This document shows, one piece after another, positions 24,175-53,300 of a stretch of DNA of 64,000 nucleotides (positions within the stretch are counted from its first letter, which is position 1; every line of letters starts with the position of its first letter). The DNA is from Oryzias latipes (taxonomy: Eukaryota; Chordata; Actinopteri; Beloniformes; Adrianichthyidae): assembly GCF_002234675.1 (NCBI RefSeq), contig NC_019871.2, positions 22,229,466 through 22,293,465 of the forward strand. The letters run 5' to 3'. Under the pieces are notes generated by a model. It worked only from the letters and a program-made list of their open reading frames with translations. It did no database searches and had not been told where the DNA came from. The translations under genes and the position numbers were made by a program.

Positions 24175-26030
24175 TTAGATAAAGAGTCAGTTTAGTTTGT
24201 ATGTAGATATTTGTTATAGACTTAGTTTGAATGTCAGTGTCTGGACTGAGAGCTGACGAGATGTTTGTAAAACACTTGTGGGGAGAACACACACAGATGT
24301 CATTTTATTGCTTTTTATTCAAACTGTTCTGCTCAGTCGTGTGTGTGTGTGTGCGTGGAAAAAGGAACCAGCAATGTAGCCATCATATTTTTCTTAAATA
24401 TATATATACATATATATATATATGTATCCACAATTGCCAATTACTGATCTCCAAAGGGAATGACATTGTTGACAGCATGTCACACAATGTCGAAAGAAGA
24501 CAATGCTGCAAACTTAGAGATAAGTTGACCACAGAAACTTTGTGAGGAGAAACTGTGTGGTTGCGTGTTGATGTGCAAGCTAATGAGTGGACACAAAAGG
24601 TAGGAAGATACTATTTGTCAATAAAATATTTGAACCAAGAAATGGAGCCGGTGACGCCAAGACAACTCCAAAGCCATCCACAACAACAATTGTTTTTCTC
24701 TTCCCGTTAAAAAGGGGAAATCAAAAGAAAACAAAATTAAATTCATTGAAAAAATTGTTGAGTAAATGATTTTTCATTGAAAGGATGTCATTTCTTTGTG
24801 TGTCATGGAGTCATTGGGATGTGCGAGTTAGTACGAACGTGTCCTCTCTGCCTTGATCTGTTTCATGGAAATACTGTCATTTTTTTCTTTAAAAAAAAAG
24901 GCACATATCTGTACCCTTTTTTTTCCAGACTTTATGATAGTAGTCCTCTATTTCTATCATTTTTGAAACACTTTTCATATGTACCTGCCTTTTCCATGTG
25001 AAATACAAAGTGTCTGCCTCTGTGACATTGCATAGATAACTGTAAATACCTATGCCTCTTATTAAATTATTGCTATAGGCCTGAGTTGCCAAAGGCTTTA
25101 TGGTTAGGTTTCAGTTGAAAGAACTAAATGGAGTGTGATGATTTTAATACTGAACATGCATTTGAGAGTAAAGACTTTTATTTTATTTTTTTTTATGAAT
25201 GAATGGATGTGAAAAGTCTTTTCATGTTTGTTTTAGAGAGAAAATGTGCCAAGCAAACATTTTTCTACATCCTGGCCAAGCTGCAACGTGAAAAACCAGA
25301 CCTAGGATATATTTTGTTGTTCTTAACGTCAGACGGAAACAGAGGGCTTAACTTTTCTGACACAGAATGACAGCTTGTCTAAGACGTACCAACCCAATGT
25401 GCAGCATCTCCCATCATTACAGCAGGAGCAGAAAGACTCTTACCTGTGCCGTAATGTCATTATAATAGTCACATAATTGTTTAAAAAAAGACAGAAAAGT
25501 GGCAAGAACATTATTTCTGTAAATAATAAAGACTTAACAGGTTTTTTTGGCTGTCACTATTATGATCGAAAGCATTTCATCTCTGTAATGTTTTCAAAGT
25601 GGTTGTTTCTTGTTCTATCTCTTCCTTTTTTTAAGCCATTTTGAACAATCCCAGCTTAAACCTATGGAGAAGAGAAAAAAGAAAAATGATATGTGGACTA
25701 AAAACACGAATATGAAATTCTACCACTACTAAAAAGTCAGAGAAATCTCATAAATGATGCTTTTACAAATCATTAAATCAGTCCAGTTGTTTATAATTTG
25801 TTTGGTTGAACCCTGAGTGCCGCTGTGTTTTTTTTCTTCAAATGTAATGAAAGTGGAAATTGTTGGGACAAAGGCAAATGGATGACATTTCTATTTTTTT
25901 CTTTGAATAAATCTGGTGAAAGCTCAGTTGGTTGTTTATCACTAAGATGTGGTTTATATATTGGTAAAACTCACCATTGCTGTGCTTGCTCTGATCCAGC
26001 TAGCCTGTGTCTGAAACTGAAATATCAACC

Positions 26031-26249
26031 TTAAAGTCCCACTACAATTATCTTTTGATCTATTGTAAAAGCTTTCCTAGTGGTCTTTAAATGATGATTG
26101 TCGTTTTTAGCTTTAAAAAAAAAACACGGCATGATATAGTTTCTGCAGAGCGGCAGTAGGTCAGTAGAAATTTGGCACTGAGTTGTGGGTAGGACCATTG
26201 GCATGGAGCAACCCCCTTCCCCACCCCCCCTCTTCCAGTCACCCATCAC
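26031..26249 (+). repeat. TTAA-ended element (family A), left half split by a later insertion
   Basis: TTAAAGTCCCACTACAATTA opens the copy, followed by the GTTTCTGCAGAGCGGCAGTA and GAGTTGTGGGTAGGACC blocks. The sequence stops at the border of the next element. The missing right part appears at about 27925-28010. Confidence 0.6.
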
Positions 26250-27902
26250 ATACTTTTGTATGTTATGTCAGTGTTTTTCAACCAGTGTGCCCCGGCACAC
26301 TAGTGTGCCGTGGGAGATGGTCAAGTGCGCCGTGGAGAAATTACCCTCATTAACTGATCTAAAAACATTTTCCATCTCCAGGAAATCAGCTCTTTGTTCA
26401 TCCAAACAGGCCCTGATAAAACACTGAGTAGTTATGAATATAAAAGATCTTAAAATTACTTTTTCTTTGTGTTTATTTAATTCTATTAAAGACATTTTGA
26501 TAAAAATCACGGTACCGCGATTTAGCTGCATCTATAACTGTGTAAGGAAAAGTCCCGTCCCTTTAACTGTCTCCGCCAATCATTCTTGAAGGCTTAATCA
26601 CATGTCATCAGTCTGACCAATCAGAAGTGCTTAAAGTCTTCACTTCCTTGTTCTTAATTCTGCTGATAAAGTCGCTCAGTTCTAACAAATATACCAGCTA
26701 AAGACGAGCTTTAGCTGTTGGTTCATCTCTTAGAAAAAAACAGCCGCAACTTTCTGCTTTTTCTGCCACAATTATCACAAAAATTCACGTGAGATTGCGG
26801 GGGGGGGGCGCTGTCGATCAATACAGACCATGAATTTCTGCTTTTTTTTTTATGCTGGTGTGCCGCGGGATTTTTTTCAGGGTTAAAGTGTGCTCAAAGA
26901 AGGTTGAAAAACACTGTGTTATGTGATCGGCATGACCGCCTGATCAGAATAAAAATGTGTCATATAAACACGCTGTTCGGAATAGTCTGCCCTGATCAGA
27001 CTCATTCGAATCAAAATTTCTTTCCGACCGAGATAGGTGGGTTATACCTATTATGGATCCGATCGTGGTGCATATTAACAGTTTATTCCGATCGTGGGTC
27101 AGTACTACGCTGGCTTTTACGTCATGCATAGACGGTGTGGCGCTCCAAAGCCTTCTCTGGACCGCGAACAGGACCGGCTGCCAGCTCCACCCGAGCAAAG
27201 CATGTCTCTGAGCAGAGCAGCCGGACTCGTAGCTTTGTGGCTGTGGGCAGGGGAGGGGGCTTTGTTACGGTGAGCGCTCTAGGGGAGACTTCGGACTGCG
27301 GTCCGTCCAGCTGCTCTGCGTTAGCGAGCTGCAGGACTCAGGAGGGCCGTGTCTCCAAGCAAAGGAGCGGCTTTAAGACGGTGTGTGAGCAAATGGAGAT
27401 GGCTTTTAAAAACAGAAATGCTGCTCAGTCCTGAGAAACCGTGTAAACAGTTATGTGAATTTATGTTTCCAATCGTGTCCAGACAAAATAAAGGCTGATG
27501 TTATTCCCACATATTTACATTCAGTCAAGATGCAGATTGCCGCATTGACAGCACGGATTTACTACATTCATAACCCTGGTTACGGAAAAAAAGGAAGGAT
27601 TAATACAAATTATGAGCGAACAAGCACATAATAATAATCACAACAATAATAAAATCACGTTTAGTAGATCATCTCGCTCACTGCTGCAGGTTTCTTTGTT
27701 TACAACGGAACTCAACACTTTTCCTTCCACGGTTGTTTTTAGTATTTTAGAGAGTTCTGCGCATGTCCAAATGATTTGTTCTGATAGAAAGTGTGGCGTA
27801 TGTAAACATTTGTTATGATCGGATGAATTTTTTCTGGGTCCATGTACACAGTTCAATTCCAGTCCGATCTTTGATCCGATCAAAGACATTTTACACATGT
27901 AA
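26250..27902. mobile_element. Compound DNA element with imperfect inverted ends, interrupted by a hAT element
   Basis: With the 26269-26916 insertion removed, the left end reads TAC(T)TTTGTATGTTATGTGATCGG in pieces. The reverse complement of the right end reads TACATGTGTAAAATG then TCTTTGATCGG. Inner blocks (GATC-rich, ATGTGTCATATAAAC versus CTGTGTACATGGAC) also mirror. It splits a family A copy. A GC- and CpG-rich core lies at 27120-27440. No transposase was recognised. Confidence 0.45.
26269..26916 (-). mobile_element. Non-autonomous hAT element with perfect 8-bp target duplication
   Basis: Ends CAGTGTTTTTCAACC and GGTTGAAAAACACTG are perfect inverted repeats. TGTTATGT at 26261-26268 is repeated at 26917-26924, the 8-bp duplication typical of hAT transposition. 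The 648-bp body shares long blocks, in opposite orientation, with the element at 44106-46100, including a remnant frame (FIRACLDEQRAD, NVFRSVNEGNF). Confidence 0.88.
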
Positions 27903-27924
27903 CCGCAGCTGAGAGCTCTCTATT

Positions 27925-28010
27925 CACACGTTTTCCCGGAGTAATGGAGCTATCCAGCCGTACAGTTTTGAGCCAGATGCCAGCTCAGACAAGGAAAACA
28001 AAGTCTTGTG
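27925..28010 (+). repeat. TTAA-ended element (family A), detached internal fragment
   Basis: GGAGCTATCCAGCCGT and GATGCCAGCTCAGACAAGG match the family A interior (compare 34768-34820). It probably continues the copy begun at 26031. Confidence 0.5.
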
Positions 28011-28462
28011 CAAAATGCAAATTAAATTTATATTAGACTGGCATAATTTTACACAATAACAAGTTGTCTTGTAAGAAATTGAAGCCTAAATCACATCAGA
28101 CCTGCAACAACTAAAGCTGAATCAAGAAGTCTAAATTTTGAAATGTTTGCTAACTTTAAGAACTGAACAAAATATGAATTTCTTTTACTCTGAAATTTAA
28201 ATAATCCCATTTTTATTGACAATTTGAGCTAATTATTGTGACTGTCAGAGAGTTCTGCACCTGGCAACAGCAATTTTCATTCACCCCCCGTAAGCAAACG
28301 GCTCCACTTGTCTCAGCTTCGAAGGGAAGCATTTTTCAGCAACTTCCAGATGTCAAATTTAATTAACTTTCACTTTCTTGGTCTGCAGCACGCTTCTTTT
28401 AGCCATAAGCCTGATAATTTACATACAAGCACTCCAAATAATGTTGGATGACAGGACTGTAA

Positions 28463-28664
28463 CCCTTGTGCTATCCTAGGCACTTTAACATTGGGAGTTG
28501 GGTCATATAGACCCACTAGACAGTGCTCTGAACCTTTTTTCTTTAATGATTTGTGATCTTCACTGGTGTCCATAGATTGCATGAAATCTTTCCACCTTTA
28601 TCCACCTTTGTCATGGTAGGAATAGTACGTCAATGAAGGGTGGGGTCATCTAAGATAGCACAAG
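28463..28664 (+). mobile_element. TTAA MITE (CCCTTGTGCTATC ends), copy 1
   Basis: CCCTTGTGCTATCCTAGG at the left and GATAGCACAAG at the right, with GTAA before and TTAA after. The 202-bp body is shared with 56749-56953, 57545-57756 and 60894-61099. Confidence 0.8.
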
Positions 28665-29084
28665 TTAAAGAACGCACAAAAATTAAACCACTTTTTTAGA
28701 AAATCCAGAGAATTCATTTGAGGCATCTGTGTGCGTGTGTGTGTGTGCATGTGTGTATTCTATAAAAGTAAAGTGTTGAATCAATCTGTGGTACGTTGTA
28801 GCAAATTCCCATCATTTTATTGTTTAACATTTAAAAAAGTTTGCATGATTTTGTTAGTCCAACAAAGCAGAAGAGAAGCATAGCGTGTTGCAAGCCTGTA
28901 TGGCACAAACTTGTTTTTGGTTTTTGGGCCAGTAATTAGTCCTTGTATTTGAAAATAACCAAGTTTTGGGGACCAGTAATTTCTGGGGGGACTGAGAATT
29001 AGCTGAACTTAAAATAATTTAAAACACTGCAGTTTCTATTCATTATTTATAGAACCTGCTGTAGGCTAAAGGGCCAACTCAACA

Positions 29085-29330
29085 ACTGTTTGGTGAAGGC
29101 ACTGTTCAGCCTGAATAGTTCGCCAGCCTGTTGCAGGGCCACACAATCACTTGCACACACAGGGGTAATTTAGACACACCAACCCCACGATGTATGTTTT
29201 TGGACTGTGGGAGGAAACTGGAGGGCCCAGAGAAAATCCATACATGCCTTGGGAGAACATACTAACTTCACACAGAAAGGACCCAACTGGGATTTGAAAC
29301 AGGTCTTTCTCACTGTGAGGAAGGGGTGCT
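29085..29330 (-). repeat. Fish interspersed-repeat tail, reversed
   Basis: GTTTTTGGACTGTGGGAGGA, GGGAGAACATACTAACTTCA and GGATTTGAAACAGG are the reverse-strand blocks of the repeat at 14680-14865. It is followed by a 17-base poly-C run. Confidence 0.6.
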
Positions 29331-29482
29331 CACCACTGCACTGCTGTGCCCCCCCCCCCCCCCCCGTAACTTACAGTATATCAATAAAACAGTATTTAAC
29401 TCTCTATCATTTAGAAAAATTGGTATCAGTTTTTTCACAATGAACTACAGTTAAAGCATGGTTGGCAATGCTGCCTACTGGC

Positions 29483-29600
29483 CTCGGACACATCTATTAG
29501 ATGTCTAAATCATGATTATTTTGACATTTACAGCTAGAGATATGCATTTATGGAGGCCCATTGCACATCACCATTTAGTTCTCCAGCAGCATTGTTGCAA
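29483..29600 (+). repeat. Old dispersed sequence, CpG-depleted copy
   Basis: Diverged match to 14030-14155 inside the candidate conserved pde2a intron segment. Most shared CpG positions are TpG or CpA here. Confidence 0.5.
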
Positions 29601-30128
29601 AACATTATGAAATGGATTTAATGAAATTATTATATGAGATGTTGGGGCCTTATGGATTTTAAAACTGTATCGTGTATTTCTAACATGTAAATTGTAAAAA
29701 ACAATTTCTTGAATTTTGCTTTCAATTTTTTCAAATGACAAACATTATGCACTTACTTTGTAAAATTGATCTGGATATTTCATAATAATTTTTTAAAAAT
29801 TGGTGTGTCTACTTATGTAATTAATATTCATCTCTGTCATTTGATTTATTGATACTTGTGGATTTTTTTAATGACCTAAATCTGTGTTGGTTAAGTACAA
29901 ATACCTGATTATTTATTTACAGAAAATAAAAAGTTAAGTCAAACAAAAAAGGGTTGGGATAAGTGGGAGAAGTTCACTTCCTCCCACTCCTTTAATTAAT
30001 TAATAAAGATTCTTTTGACAATATTTACATTTTATTGTGTCATGTGCATAAGAGTTCATGTGTTTGAGTAATAATTAAATCATATACTAGTGGATTCCAA
30101 ATCTAAATCCAATACTCAAAACCACCAA

Positions 30129-30365
30129 CTTTGATGGACTGAGACAAAGCAACGCTGAACTTGTGGAGAAATGGGACAGCCTTAAAAAGAAGCAGGAACA
30201 ACTCATACAATTGTAACAGGAATATCTTCAAGCAAAATCAAATGCTCTTAATTTGCAATGGAAAAATGCAAATATCATCAGAGGTAGAAGACCTAAAAAA
30301 TAGATTGAACTAAAGGACCAATTTGCAGCAACTAAAGCCAATCAGGAAACTTTGTGCAGCCAAAA
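30129..30365 (+). pseudogene. Decayed coiled-coil-like coding fragment, unidentified
   Basis: One frame reads as a charged helical protein (LRQSNAELVEKWDSLKKKQEQ, then EYLQAKSNALNLQWKNANII after a stop, then IELKDQFAATKANQE after another). The two in-frame stops and absence of splice sites suggest a dead retrocopy or exon fragment. The source gene is not identified. Confidence 0.25.
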
Positions 30366-31379
30366 CTGAGCCCTCTCCTTCAATATATCGACCCTGATAG
30401 TAAAGCATTTTTTACTGCCCGCTCATGTGTGTTGTCTGCTGTGATAGCATTTGGTCATTTTTACGTTATAGTAAAATAAGCCTACCGTACCTTAATCCAA
30501 ATGGTATTTACCAATATTGATTTGATTCAATGTATTTCATTTTAACTGATTTTATGATGGTATAAATTTGATTTATAAATATAGATTTGATTAACAACTT
30601 TCCTCAGACAGATCAATCTGGTTGGATCATAGAAATAGAAATTGATTCATCAATGAATTGATTAATTGTCACAACCTTACTAGTGACTGATAAATATCCC
30701 CTCCCTGAATTGATGCCTTATCGTGAAGGAAGGGTTTGCGTGCCCAAATGTTCCCAGGAGCTGTTGGCTGGGTGGTGTTCCACCAAAAACTGGTCCTGGG
30801 AGATGGGCCAGACTAAGGGCGATTCTCATCTGGTGGCTTCTTTCTAAAGTTCTTCTTGCAGTTGTGGATGTCACCAGTCACTTCCAGGTGATTGATGTTG
30901 GGGCAGGACAAGCGATGGTGGGACTCTGGCCAACTCCACCTTTGGTAAGGCGCCTCGCAGTGGATCACTCAATCTTCTGTCTCCAATGAGTCTCCAATCT
31001 CTGGAAAAGAGCACAGAGGACACCTTACCCATGTCTTTGTGGCAGGAAAAGACTTGATGCAATTTTTTTTTTAAATACCTTTTGGATACTCTCTGCACAG
31101 AGACATCAGTAAATCAACATCAGACTGAAGTCCACCCAGAGGTTGCGGAGCGGATTGTTAAGGCATCATATGTTCCCCACAGCTTCATCAGGTCCTCAGC
31201 ATCACAGGAACCTGAAATGATTGAGGCACCACCGCATGAGCTCAAAAGGGTTGCTGCCAACTTAATTGCAGTTCTTTAATAATTTATTTTTTTATCAGTG
31301 CTTACAGCTTAAGGATCCTAAATAATACATATGTGTGAAATATATAATGTATGAATAGTCTTTAATTTATTGTGCTTTG

Positions 31380-31625
31380 ACTACGTGATTAATTTCTCGC
31401 GTGAGTTGGAGTACGATATTTCAGTGCAGTGAGATCTAAAAGCTATCCGCCATTGCTTCATGCATAGGGCTTTGCGTTTGTCTGTCAACAATAAACTTGT
31501 GGTGAGGGACGCGGGGCTACGAGGTCGACTTAAAAATCGTCGGCTGCTCCGTAAACCAGAGGTCAGCCTTGTCCCTCCCTGGAGAACACGTTCATGTGAT
31601 TACAGAGCCCACGGACGAGGCAACC
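31380..31625 (+). promoter_or_regulatory. Probable cul3 promoter and 5' UTR
   Basis: After AT-rich filler the sequence becomes CpG-bearing (CTCGCG, GACGCGGGG, CGAGGTCGAC, TCGTCGG) just ahead of the cul3 ATG at 31626, which sits in a favourable context (ACCATGT). No TATA box is obvious, as expected for a housekeeping gene. The transcription start cannot be fixed by eye. Confidence 0.45.
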
Positions 31626-48696
<17,071 letters not shown>

Positions 48697-50200
48697 CGAG
48701 TGATGAAAGCAGAGCCCGCTCTGTGGTCTGGACTGCTTCTTGTTTAAGTCGAGTCGGACTTGCTTTCGTCGTTGATTCTGGGAAACACTGGGAAGCTTCA
48801 AAAACGTCCTCCACACAAACCTGTGAAGAATAATTCTGCAAAAGATGGTGACATTTTCTAGAGTTATTAGACTTCTTCTGAGTAAAGTGAGAGGAGTGGG
48901 ATGTAGTTTTGTATAAAAAAAAAAAAAAAAAAAAGATTTTTGTGGCCTTTGGAGGAAACTGGCTGAGTCTTTGGGCAGTCACTGGACTCGTGACGCCATG
49001 GAGATCTGAAAAACATCGGGACTCCCCCTCTGTTTTAAATGTGGACGTTCATGTGTTATGTTTGTATTTTGTGACACAATAATAGTTGTACAGATCGGCG
49101 CGTCTCAGCCTTTTCCTCAAAGAGGATTTTTAGACTTCAAGAGAAAGATGAGGTGTTCCCTGATACAGACCTGGTTTACAGCAGCAGCCAAACAATGTTT
49201 GTTTAACGGAACATTTAAAAGCTTCACGTCAGCTGCAAGTTTATGTCTTTAGGGGGCGACACTCGTCCTTCAGCACAGCACAGACTAAAACAGAAAAAAG
49301 TCTGACCAGGTCTGTACCAGCAGCCAAAAAAACCAACAGCTTCACAGCATGCCTTCATGAATAAATGGGTCAATCACAGATACAAGACACAACTCCATAG
49401 ATGTTTGGTCTTCAATGATGCAGCATAATCAGACAAATTGATCCTTCAATATTCTGTTCCTAGCACTGCAGGTTTCATAGATTTCCCTTTTCCACTGCAT
49501 TCTGAACAGGTGGAGGCAGCAGAGTGCCACGCTTTAATATGTACAAATTGTAAAATAATTGTACGCGTTGCGAAGGTGGATTGTACAGGGCCTTGATTTC
49601 ATCATATTAAATGTAGAAAGAAAAATATATTATTCCTGGTTTTCTATCCTTTTCAAGAGAAGCTCAACCAAAAAAAACTTTTTTTTCAAAAAATCTCCCA
49701 TGTTTATATTTAGAGTACCATAACTTTATTTAACACCTTTTAAAATATTGTTTACACTCTATAGTGACTGCCCGCATATAAAAAATTGTAAAAAAATAAA
49801 AATTTTAATGCGTTTAGTCAAAGAATGAAGCCCTGTTTCAACTAAAGATATAAGGAAAAAGTTGTTAAACCAAAATAAATGATTTTGGGATTTTAATTTG
49901 AAATGTTTCACCCTTTACAAATACAAATGGATATTTAAGCATGCATTATTATGGAATACATCAGTTTGGAAGGAGAAGTTCAGGATCTGTAGTGGAAAAA
50001 CACCAACAGATCAGCTGTCATATCTGAAACCCTCGTTCATTTAGTTTTTACAGATCCAGCAGAGACTAATGCGCTTATCCAGGTCTTAATAATGTGTTTC
50101 TGTTGGGGGTTAGACACCTCCTCCCTTCGCCTCCGTCTGCTCCTCCTTTGTCCTCACGTTAGACTGCTACCATCTGCTCTGTTGTTGTTGAAAGCCTTAA
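48697..50200. other. cul3 3' UTR and intergenic spacer
   Basis: The cul3 3' UTR runs at least several hundred bases. A poly-A run lies at 48917-48937 and candidate AATAAA signals at 49360-49365 and within 49790-49803. No other gene is recognised. Confidence 0.5.
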
Positions 50201-50280
50201 CACTTGTGCTGCCTCCTTTCACTCCGCACGAGCGTTTGTTCTGCGGACGCTCGGCTTCGTCTTTTTCAAAGACGGCGGCG

Positions 50281-50288
50281 TGACGTCA
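50281..50288. promoter_or_regulatory. Full palindromic cAMP-response element upstream of fam124b
   Basis: TGACGTCA lies in a CpG-rich stretch (about 50220-50470), 105 bp before the proposed fam124b ATG. The exact palindrome is the consensus for CREB/ATF factors. Whether it is promoter or 5' UTR depends on an unmapped start site. Confidence 0.5.
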
Positions 50289-50392
50289 GCGTCCAAGGCT
50301 GTGGAAACCAACCCGGACAGGATGCTCCGCGGTGTGAACCCCGCAACCTCCGCCCGCAGCGCGGCCCTGCACGCGAAGCTCTCCACCGGGTC

Positions 50393-53300
50393 ATGAGAGG
50401 AGCCGCAGTGTTCGGTAGATGCGACAATGAAAAACCGGACTCCGGAGCAGAAACTGCCGAGTGAGTCCGCCGTGGTTTCCGCTTTAGCGTCAGGCTAACG
50501 CTAGCTGAGTAGCTCTCAACTTTTGTTTTCAAAACACAATGGGGTCGATTTTCTATTGAAAATCCGTCACGTTTAACTCCAGCAGCAGCATCTAAGTACT
50601 AAACCTGTTGGTAAAATGTCCCTATTGAGGTTCTTTTCATTCTGTATTCTCGTAAATTAACTTTTTTTTCTCCACCTCATGGGAGCTAACATATAAAGGG
50701 TTGTCATGGTGACCACAGCAATACGGCAGGTTTCTAAGACAACCACCGCAAGATGGAGACAAATGTTAGTGGAAAATCCAGCGTTTCTCTAAGGAGAATT
50801 GGTTCTGAACGGGAAAACAAAAAAAAATCAATTCAGTTCAATTCAATTATACTTTTTAATCTCACAAGGGAAAGTAAAGAAAATAATCACAAGATCAGGA
50901 GGAAAAAGTCGACATTTTACGAGAATTAAGTAAAATTATGAGAAAGCAAAAATATTACGATCAAATTCGTAAAATGTTGTTTTGCCTTCTGCCAAGAGTT
51001 TTTTGTTTGTTTGTTTGTTTTTTTACGCCGGATGCCCTTCCTGACACAACCATGTAATCTTACAAGGTTACAATTATGGTTCAAAAAACTCAAACTATTA
51101 GAAAAAAGTAATAAAATTATGAAAAAGTCAACATTTTATGAAAATGAAGTAAAAAAAACATGATTAAAAGAACAATTATATGAAAAAGTCAAAATGTACA
51201 AGAATAAATTCATACAACTATAGAAAAAAGAAAACATTTTTTTCATATTGTAAGTAAAAGTCAAAATTTTATGATTTTTATATCTTAGTCTCATAAGATG
51301 TTGACTTTTCTTAACAACTTATTTTATTTCTCATATTTATTTATCTATTTTTCTTTTATGGCGGCCCCAACATAATATTTTCTGGGTTTGTGGTTCTAAA
51401 AATGCCTTTTTTTTACCCAGGGATTAAATTTCCATTATAAAAGACTGATACATAAAAAACTAGATTTTTAACACATTTTACACACATAGGTCAAAAATAA
51501 TTTGCTGCATTTACTAATTTGTGTATTTAGTGAAAATTTTCTATTTATTAATCCTTTCGGCTTTCCCGTCATATGTCATGTGTCCTTCGTTTTTTTGTCT
51601 TTGTTTTTCATTTTTGTCTCTAAAGAGGTCTACCCTTCTGTCTCTAAAATAGGATTTAATGCAAAAATTCAAATTATTATGTATAAATTGCACACTGTTT
51701 ATAGTGTTCTCTCCCTTTAAAAACTGTCACTTTTGTTACTTTATTCTGCCAACCCTTTTTACAATATATGACTAATTGTGATGTTTTACTGCAGTTTTAA
51801 ACCCCCAAAGGCTCCAGTGTTTCTAAAAAACAGTTTGAATTGTCTCTAGGGACAAACAGTTAGGGGTTTCTGGACTAAAAGATACATTTCAAGACTGGAA
51901 ACAGGAAGAAAAGCTAGAAAACCTGCATTTCAGGTGAAGGAATAATTTGATGCCGTTTTTGTGTCTCTTTCAGATCTGATTCCAGCAGGATGTCCCTGTC
52001 TGTCTGTAAGTACTCCACTGTCTGGACTCGGCTTTTAGAAGATTGAATGGTGAACAGGAGGCAGAAGCTACGGTGTCATAGTTCCTCAACAAGTCAAAAA
52101 ACAACAAAACCCTTCGTCATCCAGATGCCTAATAGTTGAATGATCTCCAAAGTTCTCTGATGTCTGCAGTAGCATCACCTCAGACTCTCCTGCTTGATGA
52201 CTTAAACTCTCTACTAACACTTAAACAGATGTTACAGATGAACAACGGTGACCAACGTAAAAACAAATTACCGGTATTAAACATGCATTAAATCAAATCA
52301 GGTCAGACTGTTGAAGCTGCAAGAAAACCTAGGAAGCTTCAAAATGCTACTTGGTTTTCTATCTTTTACCCCTTTAAAACCATTCTTCTCATATTTGATT
52401 CACACCTTACTGAGACACCTGTCTCATTACAACGGTCCACATTTTCCGCAAAAACCCACCCTGCATAACTTGATGCATGTTTTTTGCCCTCTAGTGGATT
52501 ATCACTCCACAGAGTGATGAGGCAGTGAGAAACACTTGTCTGCTGAAGCGTTTCCAACATCAACTGAAAGGTTAAGCTGCAGTGACCCTACTGCTGTGAG
52601 GAGAAACGCCACTGATCATTTTCCAGGATGGAAAACCCGACAGAGATGCAGCTCTGCACTGATGGGCACTTTTCTCATGTCTACTGTGAGCAGTGGAAAG
52701 AGCATCTTTGCTTGGAAAAGGACAGAAACTTATTTTGCATTTACCAAAAAGTACACAGTCACTTTTTGCACCATTAACAAACATTGTGGCCAAACCTTAC
52801 CAAAAAGTATCATATTTGATTTTATCTATATTACATATAAATATAACATTGTTTCGTCAATGTTTTGATGTTTTGGGCTTTACAGGAACAAATATTTATT
52901 TTGGACGTGATAGAAAAGTTGTAGCTAAAAGGAACCTAATGACTTTATAACTTTTTTTTTTTTTACCGGATGGAGAACATGAACTGCAGACATTGGTTTT
53001 TAGCCTCCTGTTATTAATTGCACTTTTTTTTGTCTGTTTTTTCTCAGCTGAGCCCCTGGCTGGGCGGGTCAGGTCGCCATGGCAGCGGCGGCAGCAGCTC
53101 CTGCTGATGAATGTGCATCTTCTGGCCAACCCTGGAGACTCCCTGCTGTTGCAGCATTCTCTGGACCGCCTGCTGCGCTGGCTGTGCCCGAGCCTCCGCA
53201 TCTTCCACGTTTCCGAGAGGGCCTCCCCTTTCAGAAGCTTCACGCCTCCAAGTCCGGTGGCAGGTGAGAAGCTCCACGTGTTTGTCGCTCCAGAGCGCAT

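Larger units (their letters stand above)
22309..31379. other. Intergenic region between pde2a and cul3
   Basis: About 9 kb with no host gene that I can recognise. It holds two family A elements, (TA)n tracts, a compound insertion (26031-28010), a TTAA MITE, a reversed fish repeat tail, a poly-C run (29349-29365) and AT-rich filler. The segment 30680-31280 is GC-richer and reads like an old retroelement or gene remnant, but I could not identify it. Confidence 0.6.

Noticed and set aside
26268..26531. Frame shared by two hAT copies as a possible transposase
   Set aside because: Only about 30-60 codons are shared, the frame breaks on both sides and no DDE or hAT dimerisation motif is visible. 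It is kept only as evidence that the copies are related.
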